In this document: positions 8,611-16,426 of the stretch, one piece after another
How positions within the stretch are numbered: position 1 is the stretch's first letter
How the letters are laid out: each line of letters starts with the position of its first letter
Assembly (NCBI GenBank): GCA_017532355.1
Contig: JAFXJK010000059.1
Location: 1 to 38,174 of the forward strand
Direction: 5' to 3'
Source: Oscillospiraceae bacterium
GTDB taxonomy: Bacteria; Bacillota_A; Clostridia; Oscillospirales; JAAYXM01
Length of the DNA: 38,174 bases
Program-made: the position numbers and the translations under genes
Notes under the pieces: model-generated
Databases searched by the model: none
The model's input: only the letters and a program-made list of their open reading frames with translations
Told to the model about the DNA's origin: nothing

Positions 8611-8793
8611 TTAAAGGAGAAGAGCCGGCGGAAGCGGCTTCTTAGCTACCGCCCGCCGGCCTATATAGGAAGAAGAAAACTAATTTAATTCTTTCCTCTT
8701 TATTGACTCTAATAAATGGTGTCCGCATTGCGCGGATTATTAAGTTATTGTCAGGTGCGACCTTTTATGTCGCACCTGACAATGCTGACTTTT
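8611..8793. other. Non-coding stretch with two strong inverted repeats
   Basis: The gene-free interval 8328-8793 holds the gene B promoter, the GH88 relic, a terminator and this stretch. Here there are two hairpins: an 8-bp G/C-only stem (8624-8631 with 8653-8660, 21-base loop), and a perfect 14-bp stem (8748-8761 with 8769-8782, 7-base loop) just after the stop of the secreted-protein gene on the minus strand. The second could end that gene's transcript, though the minus-strand sequence after it is AT-rich rather than a clean T-run. No gene is seen. Confidence 0.7.
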
Positions 8794-9687
8794 TTACTTT
8801 GAGTATGCAACGCGGATTACGGCGCCGTCACGATAGATGACGTATGCGCGTGCTGTTGTTTCATCGGAAGATGCCGTAAACTGATTTTTACTCTCAACCG
8901 ATATAGCCTTTTCAGCACAGCTTGAGACTGTCAGATTTCCACCAAAGAGGATCCCCTTTTCGATAATCTCGATGCCGTTAAAGTTTACAAGCTCAAGCAT
9001 GCGAACATTGCCGTTTTCGAAGAGTACCACTGTCGGTACATCAGACTTCTCACCCTCTGCCACTTCGACAACAACTTCATTTCCTGTCCACGGAGTATAA
9101 GTGTAAGTTTCGTCATAGCTTACTACCTTGCCGTCCTTTGTCCAGCATACAAAGTTTGCAACAGACGCTATCTTATTCACTGCACTATGAACAGCTTCGG
9201 AAGCTGTCTCCTTGAAGAGCTTGTAGTAGTCACCAATCGTATGGCTCGGCTCTGCGCCAAATTCACCTTCGCTCTCTTCAATAAGCTGACCTGCTGCGCT
9301 GAAGTACTCTGTAAGCTCTGCGTTTACATCAGCATACTTTGCAAAAATCGGTGTATTTGTTCCTGCTGTGAATGTGTATTCTGCTTCATCCGAGATGATT
9401 CTTCCTGAGTTTCCGTTGTACCAGTAGAGGAACTTGAGTGTATCTGTCTCATCTGCCTTGAGTGTTACGCTGTCTCCAACCGTTACGCTGTTGACGTTAC
9501 CTGCCGTAACACTGCTTTCCGAAAGGAGAGCCTTCGCATCAGCTGATGCTGCACCGTTTACGATTGCTGTAAGTCCGATTGATACAGAGTTTCCTGTAAT
9601 TTCCGCATTCGGGTTCTCGGGAACTTCGGGCTCTTCTTCACGAGTGAGCTTGATGTTGTAAAGTGTCTGGTTTGTCGAATCACCCAC
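8794..9687 (-). CDS. C-terminal part of frameshifted secreted repeat protein
   Basis: This frame continues the protein encoded at 9744-11474. In sequence it is open back to about 9750 and begins with VVEVPSAGTYLIGFTDSK, the expected continuation of repeat 3; the GTG at 9687 is only the first possible start codon. It completes repeat 3 (ending TLYNIKLTREEEPEVPENP). After that come a domain with NSVTVGDSVTLKADETDTLKF and LYWYNGNSG, an alpha-helical stretch around EYFSAAGQLIEESEGEF, and a beta-rich end (GNEVVVEVAEGE, AYVIYRDGAVIRVAYSK). There is no LPXTG motif, S-layer repeat or transmembrane anchor at the C-terminus. With the upstream part the intact protein would be about 893 residues. Function not recognised; a glycan-binding or surface role is a guess. 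Confidence 0.7.
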   Translation of the reverse strand: MGDSTNQTLYNIKLTREEEPEVPENPNAEITGNSVSIGLTAIVNGAASADAKALLSESSVTAGNVNSVTVGDSVTLKADETDTLKFLYWYNGNSGRIISDEAEYTFTAGTNTPIFAKYADVNAELTEYFSAAGQLIEESEGEFGAEPSHTIGDYYKLFKETASEAVHSAVNKIASVANFVCWTKDGKVVSYDETYTYTPWTGNEVVVEVAEGEKSDVPTVVLFENGNVRMLELVNFNGIEIIEKGILFGGNLTVSSCAEKAISVESKNQFTASSDETTARAYVIYRDGAVIRVAYSK

Positions 9688-9743
9688 GCCGCCTATCTTT
9701 GAATCTGTAAATCCGATAAGGTATGTGCCGGCACTCGGAACTT

Positions 9744-11370
9744 CTACAACATCTCAAGCACATTATCCCTGCTCCATGGGTCACCGTTTCCAAAGCTATA
9801 ATCTTCTGCAATCTTGTCACCTGCAACAAACGGGAAGCCTGAACCTACAGCAAAAGTATCAGAGCACTTTGCAAAGTACATATCAAGCGTACAGTTGTCA
9901 GTTCTTTTGATGTAATCAAACGAAACATTATACTTACCTGCACTCGGGATATAGAGCGCCATAACCATATATGAGCTGCTATCGTTTGTTTTAATAAACA
10001 CGCCGTTATCACCATTGAGTTCACAGGTAATCATACCCGACTGGCCTGCGAACTTCCAATAATCGGTTTCAGCCGCATTTATCAACGAATATCTGTTTGC
10101 CAATGAAGTATCATTCGAACTGATGTTTACATACTTCCTGCCGAACACATAGTTATACTCTGTATCCGCTTCAGCCCCTGCCGGAACTTCACCCGCAAAT
10201 GTCTCTGTAAGCTTGATGTTATAGAGTGTCAAGTTCGTTGCAGCACCTACGCCGCTTATCTTTGAATCTGTAAATCCGATAAGATATGTGCCGGCACTCG
10301 GAACTTCTACAACTCCATCAAGCACATTTCCTCTGCTCCATGGATCACCGTTGCCGAAGCTGCAATCTTCTGCAATCTTGTCGCCTGCAACAAACGGGAA
10401 GCCTGAACCTGCAGCAAAAGTATCAGGGCACTTTGCAAAGTACATATCAAACGTGCAATTGTCAGTTCTCTTGATGTAATCGAATGAAACATTATACTTG
10501 CCTGCACTCGGAATATAGAGTGCCATGATCATATATGAGCTACTGCTGTTTGTATTGATATACACACCGTTACTACCGCCGTTTAAAGTGGTGTTTGCCA
10601 TATCTGACTTCGCTGCAAACTTCCAGTAGTCAGTTGCAGCCGTATTCGTTACCTGCGAATAGCTGGTTACACCATTGACATCCGCATTTGCCGTCAATCC
10701 TACATAATCATGTCCGAACACATAATTATACTCTGTATCTATTGTAGCATTTGCAGGAACCTCACCGCCAAATGTCTCTGTAAGGCGGATGCTTCTGATT
10801 TCCTGTCTGATTTTTCCAATATCACCACTACCCAGGTTTGATGAATCATAATCTACACCGCTTACTGTCTTAAAGTCAGTAAATGCGACGAGGTATGTTC
10901 CTGCCTCAGGAACCGTGACTACGTTATCAAGTGCGCGATAGTCGATAACAGTCTGACCTGCGACATAGAATGAAAGGTCATCTGCAACCTTGTCAGACTC
11001 GCCGAACGGAAGATTTGCGCCAAAAGAGTTTGCCACAAAATCTGCCGGGCACTTTGCAAAGTAAATATCAAGGGAACCGCTGTTGTCTCTTGAATAACTG
11101 TTGTATTCGAATGTGTATTTGCCGGCTTTCGGAACGTAAAGTGCAAAAACTACGTTTGCACCGTTGCCAACATCTGCAACGTTTGTTCGAAGCGTGATAC
11201 CGTTATCGCCGTTGAAGGAATAATTTTCCATTCCTGCCTGGTTAGCAAACTTCCATGCATCACCGCTTACTACTTTTGAGTAGCTTGTAGCTTCCTCAAC
11301 GTTAGCCGAAGAGATGCCAACATTGGCTCTGTTGAACACATAGTTATACTGGGTTTTGGTTGCATCGACC
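9744..11370 (-). repeat. Internal tandem repeat array of the secreted-protein gene
   Basis: Three tandem coding repeats. Repeats 2 and 3 are nearly identical in DNA over long runs. Matching points are 564 bases apart on one side (9835 and 10399) and 563 on the other (9708 and 10271), which locates a single missing base in repeat 3 between them. Repeat 1 is more diverged. Confidence 0.8.
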
Positions 11371-11474
11371 GATGCCGGAACTTCGCTCGCAAAATCACTT
11401 GCCGCGAAAGCATTTGGAAGAAGCGAAAGTATAAGAAGCGCCGCAACAATTACGGATAAAATCCTTTTTTTCAT
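9744..11474 (-). CDS. Secreted protein with three long repeats, N-terminal part (frameshifted at 3' end)
   Basis: Begins with a signal peptide (MKKRILSVIVAALLILSLLPNAFA, about 24 residues, with an A-x-A cleavage site), so it is exported. AGGAGGGAA precedes the ATG at 11474. It then carries repeats of about 188 residues, each starting near EVPA-x-YNYVF and containing ALYIPSAGKY, FDYIKRTDNCT and DMYFAKC, then PSAGTYL and FTD. They look like beta-sandwich carbohydrate-binding-type modules, but I do not recognise a named family. Repeat 3 stops early (DPWSRDNVLEML, stop at 9744) because one base is missing relative to repeat 2; the rest of the protein continues in another frame down to 8794. Whether this is a true pseudogene, a sequencing error or slippage cannot be told here. 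Confidence 0.8.
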   Translation of the reverse strand: MKKRILSVIVAALLILSLLPNAFAASDFASEVPASVDATKTQYNYVFNRANVGISSANVEEATSYSKVVSGDAWKFANQAGMENYSFNGDNGITLRTNVADVGNGANVVFALYVPKAGKYTFEYNSYSRDNSGSLDIYFAKCPADFVANSFGANLPFGESDKVADDLSFYVAGQTVIDYRALDNVVTVPEAGTYLVAFTDFKTVSGVDYDSSNLGSGDIGKIRQEIRSIRLTETFGGEVPANATIDTEYNYVFGHDYVGLTANADVNGVTSYSQVTNTAATDYWKFAAKSDMANTTLNGGSNGVYINTNSSSSYMIMALYIPSAGKYNVSFDYIKRTDNCTFDMYFAKCPDTFAAGSGFPFVAGDKIAEDCSFGNGDPWSRGNVLDGVVEVPSAGTYLIGFTDSKISGVGAATNLTLYNIKLTETFAGEVPAGAEADTEYNYVFGRKYVNISSNDTSLANRYSLINAAETDYWKFAGQSGMITCELNGDNGVFIKTNDSSSYMVMALYIPSAGKYNVSFDYIKRTDNCTLDMYFAKCSDTFAVGSGFPFVAGDKIAEDYSFGNGDPWSRDNVLEML

Positions 11475-11507
11475 AATTTTCCCTCCTGCAATTACGCATT
11501 TTTCCTA

Positions 11508-11513
11508 ATTATA
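11508..11513 (-). promoter_or_regulatory. -10 element of the secreted-protein gene
   Basis: A perfect TATAAT on the minus strand 34 bases before the start codon. The best -35 candidate (TTTAAA, 18 bases further upstream) is weak, so the promoter may need an activator such as the divergent AraC-family product; that dependence is inference. Confidence 0.5.
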
Positions 11514-11559
11514 GCACGCTCAATATGTATTTTTAAATGCATCCATCGAAACACTTGTA

Positions 11560-11579
11560 TTAAACGAACATCGATTTAA
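11560..11579 (+). promoter_or_regulatory. Candidate operator upstream of araC-like gene 1
   Basis: Quasi-palindrome TTAAACGAACATCGATTTAA, with CGA-ACA-TCG at the centre, A-rich to the left and T-rich to the right. The nine central bases are identical upstream of regulator gene 2 and stand at the same 16-base distance from the -35 in both, in otherwise diverged upstream DNA. A binding site for one or both regulators is likely but unproven. Confidence 0.5.
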
Positions 11580-11589
11580 TATCTCGATA

Positions 11590-11618
11590 TTGCTTTTGTT
11601 TTTCTGTTGTGGTATAAA
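11590..11618 (+). promoter_or_regulatory. Sigma-A-type promoter of araC-like gene 1
   Basis: TTGCTT (11590-11595), 17 bases, TATAAA (11613-11618). The same elements with the same spacing occur before gene 2. Confidence 0.75.
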
Positions 11619-11656
11619 ATAAATATCGGTTCAAACTGCTTTGGAGGGAAATTCCT

Positions 11657-12451
11657 ATGATTGCACAAAAAAGCCTTTTCGACAGTGATCTCATGATAAA
11701 ATCCGTTTTGCATGTTTCAACCTTTCATCTCCCCTCCGAGTTAGCCCCTCCCCAAAAGTGCTACCGCAAATCCGATGCTCTTATCTATGTCGTTTCAGGT
11801 GAGGGTGCATACGTGCTCAACGGCAAAAAACATATAATAAAAAGCGGTGACGCCCTTTTTATTTCAAACGGAACAACATACCACCGTGAAATTTTGAGTA
11901 AAGAATATCACACAATTTGCGTTGATTTTTATTTTGCCACTCCCGAAAACATCGTTCTGCCAACGGAGATTTTTCAAGACTTTGATAACATAGGCAACTG
12001 TTTTAAAAAGCTTTATAAAGTATGGACATCTCATACTACGGGATACTTTCCTGCAAGCTTGGCTCTCATTTACGAAATCTATTCTCAAATGCTTATCAAA
12101 AAAGCAAAAACTTATGTTTCCAAGAAAACTCGCGAGACATTAAGCGAAATACACGAAATTTTCCTTAATAGCTACCGCGATAAAATTTCAATCTGTGAAT
12201 TAGAGGAAAGCTTAAATATGAGCGCGGTTCATTTCCGCAGACTGTTCAAAACCATCTATGGAACGAGCCCGCAGCAGTACATTCTCTCACTCCGCATAAA
12301 CACGGAAAAAGAGCTTCTTCGCATGACCTCAAAACCAATAAAAGAAATTTCAGATGAAGTCGGTTTTTCGGACAACTGCTATTTCAGTCGACTTTTCCAC
12401 ATAAAGACCGGCTTCACTCCGCTCGAATACCGCGAGAATTTCTCTTTATAG
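11657..12451 (+). CDS. AraC-family transcriptional regulator 1
   Basis: A 264-residue regulator, normal length for the family. Residues up to about 100 form a cupin-like sensor (SGEGAYVLNGKK, IKSGDALFISNGTTYHRE), the small-molecule-binding half typical of sugar-responsive AraC proteins. Residues from about 165 to the end are the two helix-turn-helix AraC domain (LNMSAVHFRRLFKTIYGTSPQQYI, then VGFSDNCYFSRLFHIKTGFTPLEYR). TTTGGAGGG precedes the ATG at 11657. It is divergent from the secreted-protein gene and lies some 3 kb from the glycan genes, so it may control one or both. It is about three quarters identical by eye to regulator 2, the product of a local duplication. Effector unknown. Confidence 0.92.
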   Translation: MIAQKSLFDSDLMIKSVLHVSTFHLPSELAPPQKCYRKSDALIYVVSGEGAYVLNGKKHIIKSGDALFISNGTTYHREILSKEYHTICVDFYFATPENIVLPTEIFQDFDNIGNCFKKLYKVWTSHTTGYFPASLALIYEIYSQMLIKKAKTYVSKKTRETLSEIHEIFLNSYRDKISICELEESLNMSAVHFRRLFKTIYGTSPQQYILSLRINTEKELLRMTSKPIKEISDEVGFSDNCYFSRLFHIKTGFTPLEYRENFSL

Positions 12452-12465
12452 AATCAGTAGGAAAT

Positions 12466-12515
12466 AAACAACCCACGATTGTACGTAATGTACTTTCGTG
12501 GGTTGTTTCTTTTTA
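12466..12515. terminator. Terminator after araC-like gene 1
   Basis: A stem of about 13 bp (AAACAACCCACGA with its complement) encloses a smaller GTAC/GTAC stem, followed by TTTCTTTTT. The sequence is identical to the terminator between regulator 2 and the hydratase gene, where it serves both converging genes. Confidence 0.88.
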
Positions 12516-12516
12516 T

Positions 12517-12600
12517 TTATTTCGAATAATAATTGATGAGGCAGCCTGCGAGGATGATATCTCTTTCCTCACGTGTGAGAGCAGATAACTTGAGCGTTAG
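12517..12600 (-). pseudogene. Relic of the aconitase-family hydratase 3' end
   Basis: Read on the minus strand this gives [14 protein letters not shown], then [13 protein letters not shown] and a stop. The intact hydratase ends [10 protein letters not shown], then [13 protein letters not shown]. The 51 bases nearest the stop are identical to 13663-13713. No further hydratase sequence lies beyond about 12600. It was carried along when the regulator gene was duplicated. The gene-free interval 12452-12799 holds the regulator 1 terminator, this relic, then AT-rich DNA with a possible weak hairpin at about 12630 followed by T-rich sequence, and the promoter of regulator 2. Confidence 0.9.
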
Positions 12601-12700
12601 CCCGTTAAATGACGAATCTCAAAAGCTGTGGTAACTGTCACGGTTTTTTCTTTCTTTTTAGCTCATTATATATACTACATACATTCACCGAAACCATTGG

Positions 12701-12720
12701 ATAAATCGAACATCGTTTTC
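12701..12720 (+). promoter_or_regulatory. Candidate operator upstream of araC-like gene 2
   Basis: ATAAATCGAACATCGTTTTC, with the same CGA-ACA-TCG core (12707-12715), A-rich left arm and T-rich right arm as before regulator 1, again ending 16 bases before the -35. Confidence 0.5.
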
Positions 12721-12731
12721 CGGCCGTAATA

Positions 12732-12760
12732 TTGCTTTTGATTTTAAAATATGGTATAAA
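12732..12760 (+). promoter_or_regulatory. Sigma-A-type promoter of araC-like gene 2
   Basis: TTGCTT (12732-12737), 17 bases, TATAAA (12755-12760), matching the regulator 1 promoter element for element although the spacer has diverged. Confidence 0.75.
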
Positions 12761-12799
12761 ATAAGTATCAGTTTATGCTGTTAAGAGAGGAGATTTTTT

Positions 12800-13597
12800 A
12801 TGAACGCACAAAAAAGCCTTTTTGACAGTGAGCTTATGGTTAAATCCATATTGCACGTTTCGACCTTCTGTTTTCCCGCTGAACTGATGACTGCACAAAA
12901 CTTACATCGCAAGTCCGACACATTTATATATATCGTCTCAGGCGAAGGAGCATACGTTCTTGACGGCAAGAAATACAGAATCAAAAGCGGTGATGCCCTC
13001 TTCATCCCAAACGGTGCAACATATCATCGCGAAATCCTGAGTGAAGAATATCACACCATATATGTTGATTTTTACTTCGATGTTCCAAAAAAAGCCATCC
13101 TCCATACAGAGGTTTTTCAGGATTTTGAGAACATTGATAACTACTTCAAAAAGCTTTATAAGGCATGGACATCTCACACCACAGGTTATCTCACAGCAAG
13201 CATGAGCCTCATTTACGAGGTTTATTCGCAGATGCTCATCAGAAAGACAAAAACCTATGTCCCGAAGAAAACGCGTGAGACGCTTTCAGAGATACACGAT
13301 CTTTTCCTTGAAAACTACCGTAACGAAAACTTCTCAATTTGTGAAGTTGAGGAAAAGCTAAATATGAGCGCAGTTCATTTCCGCAGGCTCTTCAAGGCAG
13401 TCTACGGCACAAATCCGCAGCAGTATCTTCTCTCGCTCCGCATAAATACAGCAAAAGAACTTCTGCACATGACCTCCAAATCCGTTAAGGAGATTTCCGA
13501 AGAGGTCGGCTTCTCAGATAACTGCTATTTCAGCCGCCTGTTCCACAAAAAAACAGGCTTTACTCCAATTGAATACCGCGAGAATTTCTCTTTATAG
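12800..13597 (+). CDS. AraC-family transcriptional regulator 2
   Basis: A 265-residue paralogue of regulator 1. The cupin-like sensor half holds SGEGAYVLDGKK and GDALFIPNGATYHRE; the two-HTH half holds LNMSAVHFRRLFKAVYGTNP, then VGFSDNCYFSRLFHKKTGFTPIEYR. GAGAGGAG precedes the ATG at 12800. Differences from regulator 1 concentrate in the sensor half (for example LMTAQNLHRKSDTFIY against LAPPQKCYRKSDALIY), whereas the second HTH is nearly unchanged. The two proteins may therefore read the same DNA site but different ligands; this is inference. It converges on the hydratase gene across a shared terminator. Confidence 0.92.
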   Translation: MNAQKSLFDSELMVKSILHVSTFCFPAELMTAQNLHRKSDTFIYIVSGEGAYVLDGKKYRIKSGDALFIPNGATYHREILSEEYHTIYVDFYFDVPKKAILHTEVFQDFENIDNYFKKLYKAWTSHTTGYLTASMSLIYEVYSQMLIRKTKTYVPKKTRETLSEIHDLFLENYRNENFSICEVEEKLNMSAVHFRRLFKAVYGTNPQQYLLSLRINTAKELLHMTSKSVKEISEEVGFSDNCYFSRLFHKKTGFTPIEYRENFSL

Positions 13598-13610
13598 AAT
13601 CAGTAGGAGA

Positions 13611-13660
13611 GAAACAACCCACGATTGTACGTAATGTACTTTCGTGGGTTGTTTCTTTTT
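13611..13660. terminator. Bidirectional terminator between regulator 2 and the hydratase gene
   Basis: Perfect 14-bp stem (13611-13624 with 13642-13655) with an inner GTAC/GTAC stem and TTTTT after it. It separates two convergent genes and is duplicated at 12466-12515. Confidence 0.9.
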
Positions 13661-13662
13661 AT

Positions 13663-15909
13663 TTATTTCGAATAATAATTGATGAGGCAGCCTGCGAGGA
13701 TGATATCTCTTTCTTCGCGCGTAAGAGCAGGGAGACGGAGCGTAATCTCGCGTGACTCACCGTCCTTTATAAGACGTGCCGAAACCTCTTCGCCATCTCC
13801 GAGGAGAAGTTCGCGGATACCCTCGATATAGATGAGGTCACCTGCGGCGATGCCTGAGTTATCAGCATCGTCAAGGATAAACGGAAGCATACCCCAGTTT
13901 ACGACATTTGAGCGATAACGCTTTGTCGCATATTCGCGAGCGATGTTTGCAACACCGCCGAGAACCCTCTGGCACGATGCCGCCTGTTCACGCGCCGAAC
14001 CGTCGCCGGGTTTGAGCGAGAACACAGCTGTTCCGACAGATGTTTTTGAAAGGTCAATGCCGTCAATACCAAAATCAGCAAAAGCAGACTTATCACCTTC
14101 GCGGCGTGCAAGCTCGCGAGCGTAAATTTCTTTTGTTCTGCCGACGTATGCAGGGTCTTTTCTCGAAAGAGCAAATGAAGCAAGCTTAATCGGATTAGAG
14201 CGGTACGACGAGGTCTCGCCGGACGGGATAAGCTCGTCAGTAGTAGTAACCGGGTCGTAAATCGCGCTTGCAACAGAGATGAGGAGATTGTCTGTCATAC
14301 CAATCATCTCAGGCCAGTCTGCAATATTCGGGCCGAACACGAGTTCCTCCGACGGATCAGGCTTTCCTACTCCGTAGTAGATACGGCTCTTGTACGGCGT
14401 ATCATCGTATGAATACTTTTCATCCTGCGGATCAACGGGTATGTTCTCAAGCTCGAATGCAGACGTAAGGCGTCCGCCGTTTAATGCCGTCGCTGCAATG
14501 GAACGGGCGTCCATAAGAGCGACATAGGAAATCTGACCGTCTCCCGGCTTTGAGCCTTCGCGGTTCGGGAAGTTTCTTGTCGCATGGCGGATAGAAAGCG
14601 CGCCGTTTGCAGGAACATCGCCTGCGCCGAAACACGGACCGCAGAAACAGGAACGGATGCTGACGCCTGCTGCAGTAAGGTCGGCAAGCGTGCCATCACG
14701 CATAAGCTCCATTGACATTGGCGAGCTTGCAGGGTAAACAGAGAGCCAGAAGCTGCCATCGCCCGTAGTCGCGCCGTTTAAAATATCGCGGACGCGGTGG
14801 ATGTTCTGGAAAAGGCCGCCCGAGCAACCACCGACAAAGCCCTGGTCAACATAGAGTTCGCCGTTTTTAATCTTATTGAGAAGCGAAACACTCTTATCGG
14901 AAATGCCGAGCATCTCTGCGGCATCACGGTCAACCTGTGCGAGGATGTCAGAAAGGTTTGCCTTGAGCTCGCGAATCGTATATGCATTTGACGGATGGAA
15001 CGGAAGCGCAATCATCGGCTCGACCTTTGAGAGGTCAACGCATACAGCAGAATCATAGTACGCGCCGTTATCCGGATGAAGCGGCTTATAATCCTCCGGA
15101 CGGCCGTGGGTTGTGAGGAAGTCGCAGACAGTCTTGTCCGTTTCCCAGACAGACGAGAGACACGAGGTCTCCGTTGTCATAACGTCAACACCGAGTCGGA
15201 AGTCCATACTGAGGTTTGCAATACCCGGGCCTACGAACTCCATAATCTTGTTCTTGACAGCGCCGTCCTTGAACACTGCGCCGATTATCGCAATCGCGAT
15301 ATCCTGCGGACCTACGCCGGGGCGAGGAGCGCCCTCGAGATATACGCAGACGACGTCAGGGTATGCTATGTTATATGTCTTCGAAAGAAGCTGACGGGCA
15401 AGCTCAGGGCCGCCCTCACCGATAGAGATTGCGCCGAGCGCACCGTAACGCGTATGAGAGTCGGATGCGAGAATCATCTTTCCGCAACCTGCATAGCGTT
15501 CTCTCATGTACTGGTGGATGACCGCCTGATGAGCAGGAACGAATTCACCGCCGTAGCGTTTTGCGGCAGAGAGGCCGAAAACGTGGTCATCCTCATTTAT
15601 CGTACCGCCGACGGCACAGAGGCTGTTATGGCAGTTTGTGAGGACATACGGAAGCGGAAACTCCGTAAGACCTGACGCACGGGCCGTCTGGATAATTCCT
15701 ACATACGTGATATCGTGCGATGCCATAGCATCAAACTTAATCGCAAGCGCATCCATATTATCTGAGGTATTATGAGCCTCGAGGATGGAATACGCCATCG
15801 TCTTCTTTTTTGCCTGACTCGGAGCATCAAGCCCGAGAACGCTTGCATCCTTAACAGAGAGCAAGCATCCGTCTTTATAATAGACGCCGTTATTTACTAC
15901 TGAAACCAT
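13663..15909 (-). CDS. Aconitase-superfamily hydratase (YbhJ-like)
   Basis: A 748-residue member of the aconitase superfamily, which interconverts hydroxy acids through a dehydrated intermediate on a [4Fe-4S] cluster. Visible hallmarks are the cysteines in VGGCSGG and in [26 protein letters not shown] in the substrate-binding half, and [17 protein letters not shown] then [13 protein letters not shown] in the C-terminal swivel domain. The overall type resembles the poorly characterised YbhJ-like hydratases rather than the TCA-cycle AcnA/AcnB, so the substrate is open. The start at 15909 (MVSVVNNG) has GGGTG before it. Its own promoter lies inside the 3' end of the gene upstream. It converges on regulator 2. 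Confidence 0.85.
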   Translation of the reverse strand: MVSVVNNGVYYKDGCLLSVKDASVLGLDAPSQAKKKTMAYSILEAHNTSDNMDALAIKFDAMASHDITYVGIIQTARASGLTEFPLPYVLTNCHNSLCAVGGTINEDDHVFGLSAAKRYGGEFVPAHQAVIHQYMRERYAGCGKMILASDSHTRYGALGAISIGEGGPELARQLLSKTYNIAYPDVVCVYLEGAPRPGVGPQDIAIAIIGAVFKDGAVKNKIMEFVGPGIANLSMDFRLGVDVMTTETSCLSSVWETDKTVCDFLTTHGRPEDYKPLHPDNGAYYDSAVCVDLSKVEPMIALPFHPSNAYTIRELKANLSDILAQVDRDAAEMLGISDKSVSLLNKIKNGELYVDQGFVGGCSGGLFQNIHRVRDILNGATTGDGSFWLSVYPASSPMSMELMRDGTLADLTAAGVSIRSCFCGPCFGAGDVPANGALSIRHATRNFPNREGSKPGDGQISYVALMDARSIAATALNGGRLTSAFELENIPVDPQDEKYSYDDTPYKSRIYYGVGKPDPSEELVFGPNIADWPEMIGMTDNLLISVASAIYDPVTTTDELIPSGETSSYRSNPIKLASFALSRKDPAYVGRTKEIYARELARREGDKSAFADFGIDGIDLSKTSVGTAVFSLKPGDGSAREQAASCQRVLGGVANIAREYATKRYRSNVVNWGMLPFILDDADNSGIAAGDLIYIEGIRELLLGDGEEVSARLIKDGESREITLRLPALTREERDIILAGCLINYYSK

Positions 15910-15933
15910 TTCAAAACACCCTTTCTTATGTCT

Positions 15934-16377
15934 TCAATTATAGACTAAAGAGCGCTTAAAATCAAGTTTCAATTCCCCTATATCCGACAAAAGTTTTTGA
16001 GGTATTTCAAATCCGTTGATTTCCATTTTGAGAACAAGCACAGAAAAGCATCCATCCGCCGTAAAGCGAGTGATTTTTGCATTTCCCGACACATCAAGCT
16101 TTTCCGGTAAAACAGAGAAAACCACAGGGAAATTTGCCCCCTTCTCCTCCAGAAACCTTTTCATTTCCTCTTTCCGGATTTTTACCGCGAACGACGTATC
16201 TCTCCCCTTCTCATATTCTATTTTCAAACTCTCAAACGGGAAATCCACTGCAAGCTCCTCGTTTATTTCTGCTTCAGGTCCTCTCATAATAAGCACTGCG
16301 ACGAGTACCAGAAGGGACACAATCACCGGAACAATAACAATTTTAAATTTTCTCGGCTTACGCTCAACATTAGACAT
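15934..16377 (-). CDS. Small membrane-anchored protein of unknown function
   Basis: A 147-residue protein. A short basic N-terminus (MSNVERKPRKFK) is followed by one hydrophobic segment at about 13-31 (VIVPVIVSLLVLVAVLIM), which would place the remaining 115 residues outside the membrane. That part alternates charged and beta-like stretches (SFAVKIRKEEMKRFLEEKG, FTADGCFSVLVLKMEI). I recognise no family. It is divergent from spoIIGA, with only about 50 bases between the starts, and the hydratase gene follows 24 bases after it on the same strand, so the two may share some transcripts. The orientation next to the sporulation cluster could be coincidental. Confidence 0.65.
   Translation of the reverse strand: MSNVERKPRKFKIVIVPVIVSLLVLVAVLIMRGPEAEINEELAVDFPFESLKIEYEKGRDTSFAVKIRKEEMKRFLEEKGANFPVVFSVLPEKLDVSGNAKITRFTADGCFSVLVLKMEINGFEIPQKLLSDIGELKLDFKRSLVYN
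15937..15965 (-). promoter_or_regulatory. Sigma-A promoter of the hydratase gene
   Basis: Minus strand TTGATT (15960-15965), 17 bases, perfect TATAAT (15937-15942), 27 bases before the start codon. It lies within the last codons of the upstream small membrane protein gene. Confidence 0.8.
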
Positions 16378-16426
16378 TTTTTACACGCTCCGTCGTTTAA
16401 AATTATTTCAAGGTGGTGATGCTTGT

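Noticed and set aside
12620..12660. Weak hairpin followed by T-rich DNA after the hydratase relic
   Set aside because: Only about six pairs with two wobbles; too weak to call a terminator.
15076..15675. 199-codon frame antisense to the hydratase gene
   Set aside because: Shadow of a strongly conserved aconitase-superfamily frame; no ribosome binding site and no family resemblance.
16370..16403. Possible Spo0A-controlled promoter of spoIIGA with a long spacer (TTAGAC and TAAAAT)
   Set aside because: The -35 match is poor and no clear Spo0A box (TGTCGAA-like) was seen, so I did not list it.
16016..16426. N-terminal extension of the spoIIGA frame
   Set aside because: It is antisense to the small membrane protein gene; the GTG at 16427 has a proper AGGTGG and the expected SpoIIGA N-terminus.
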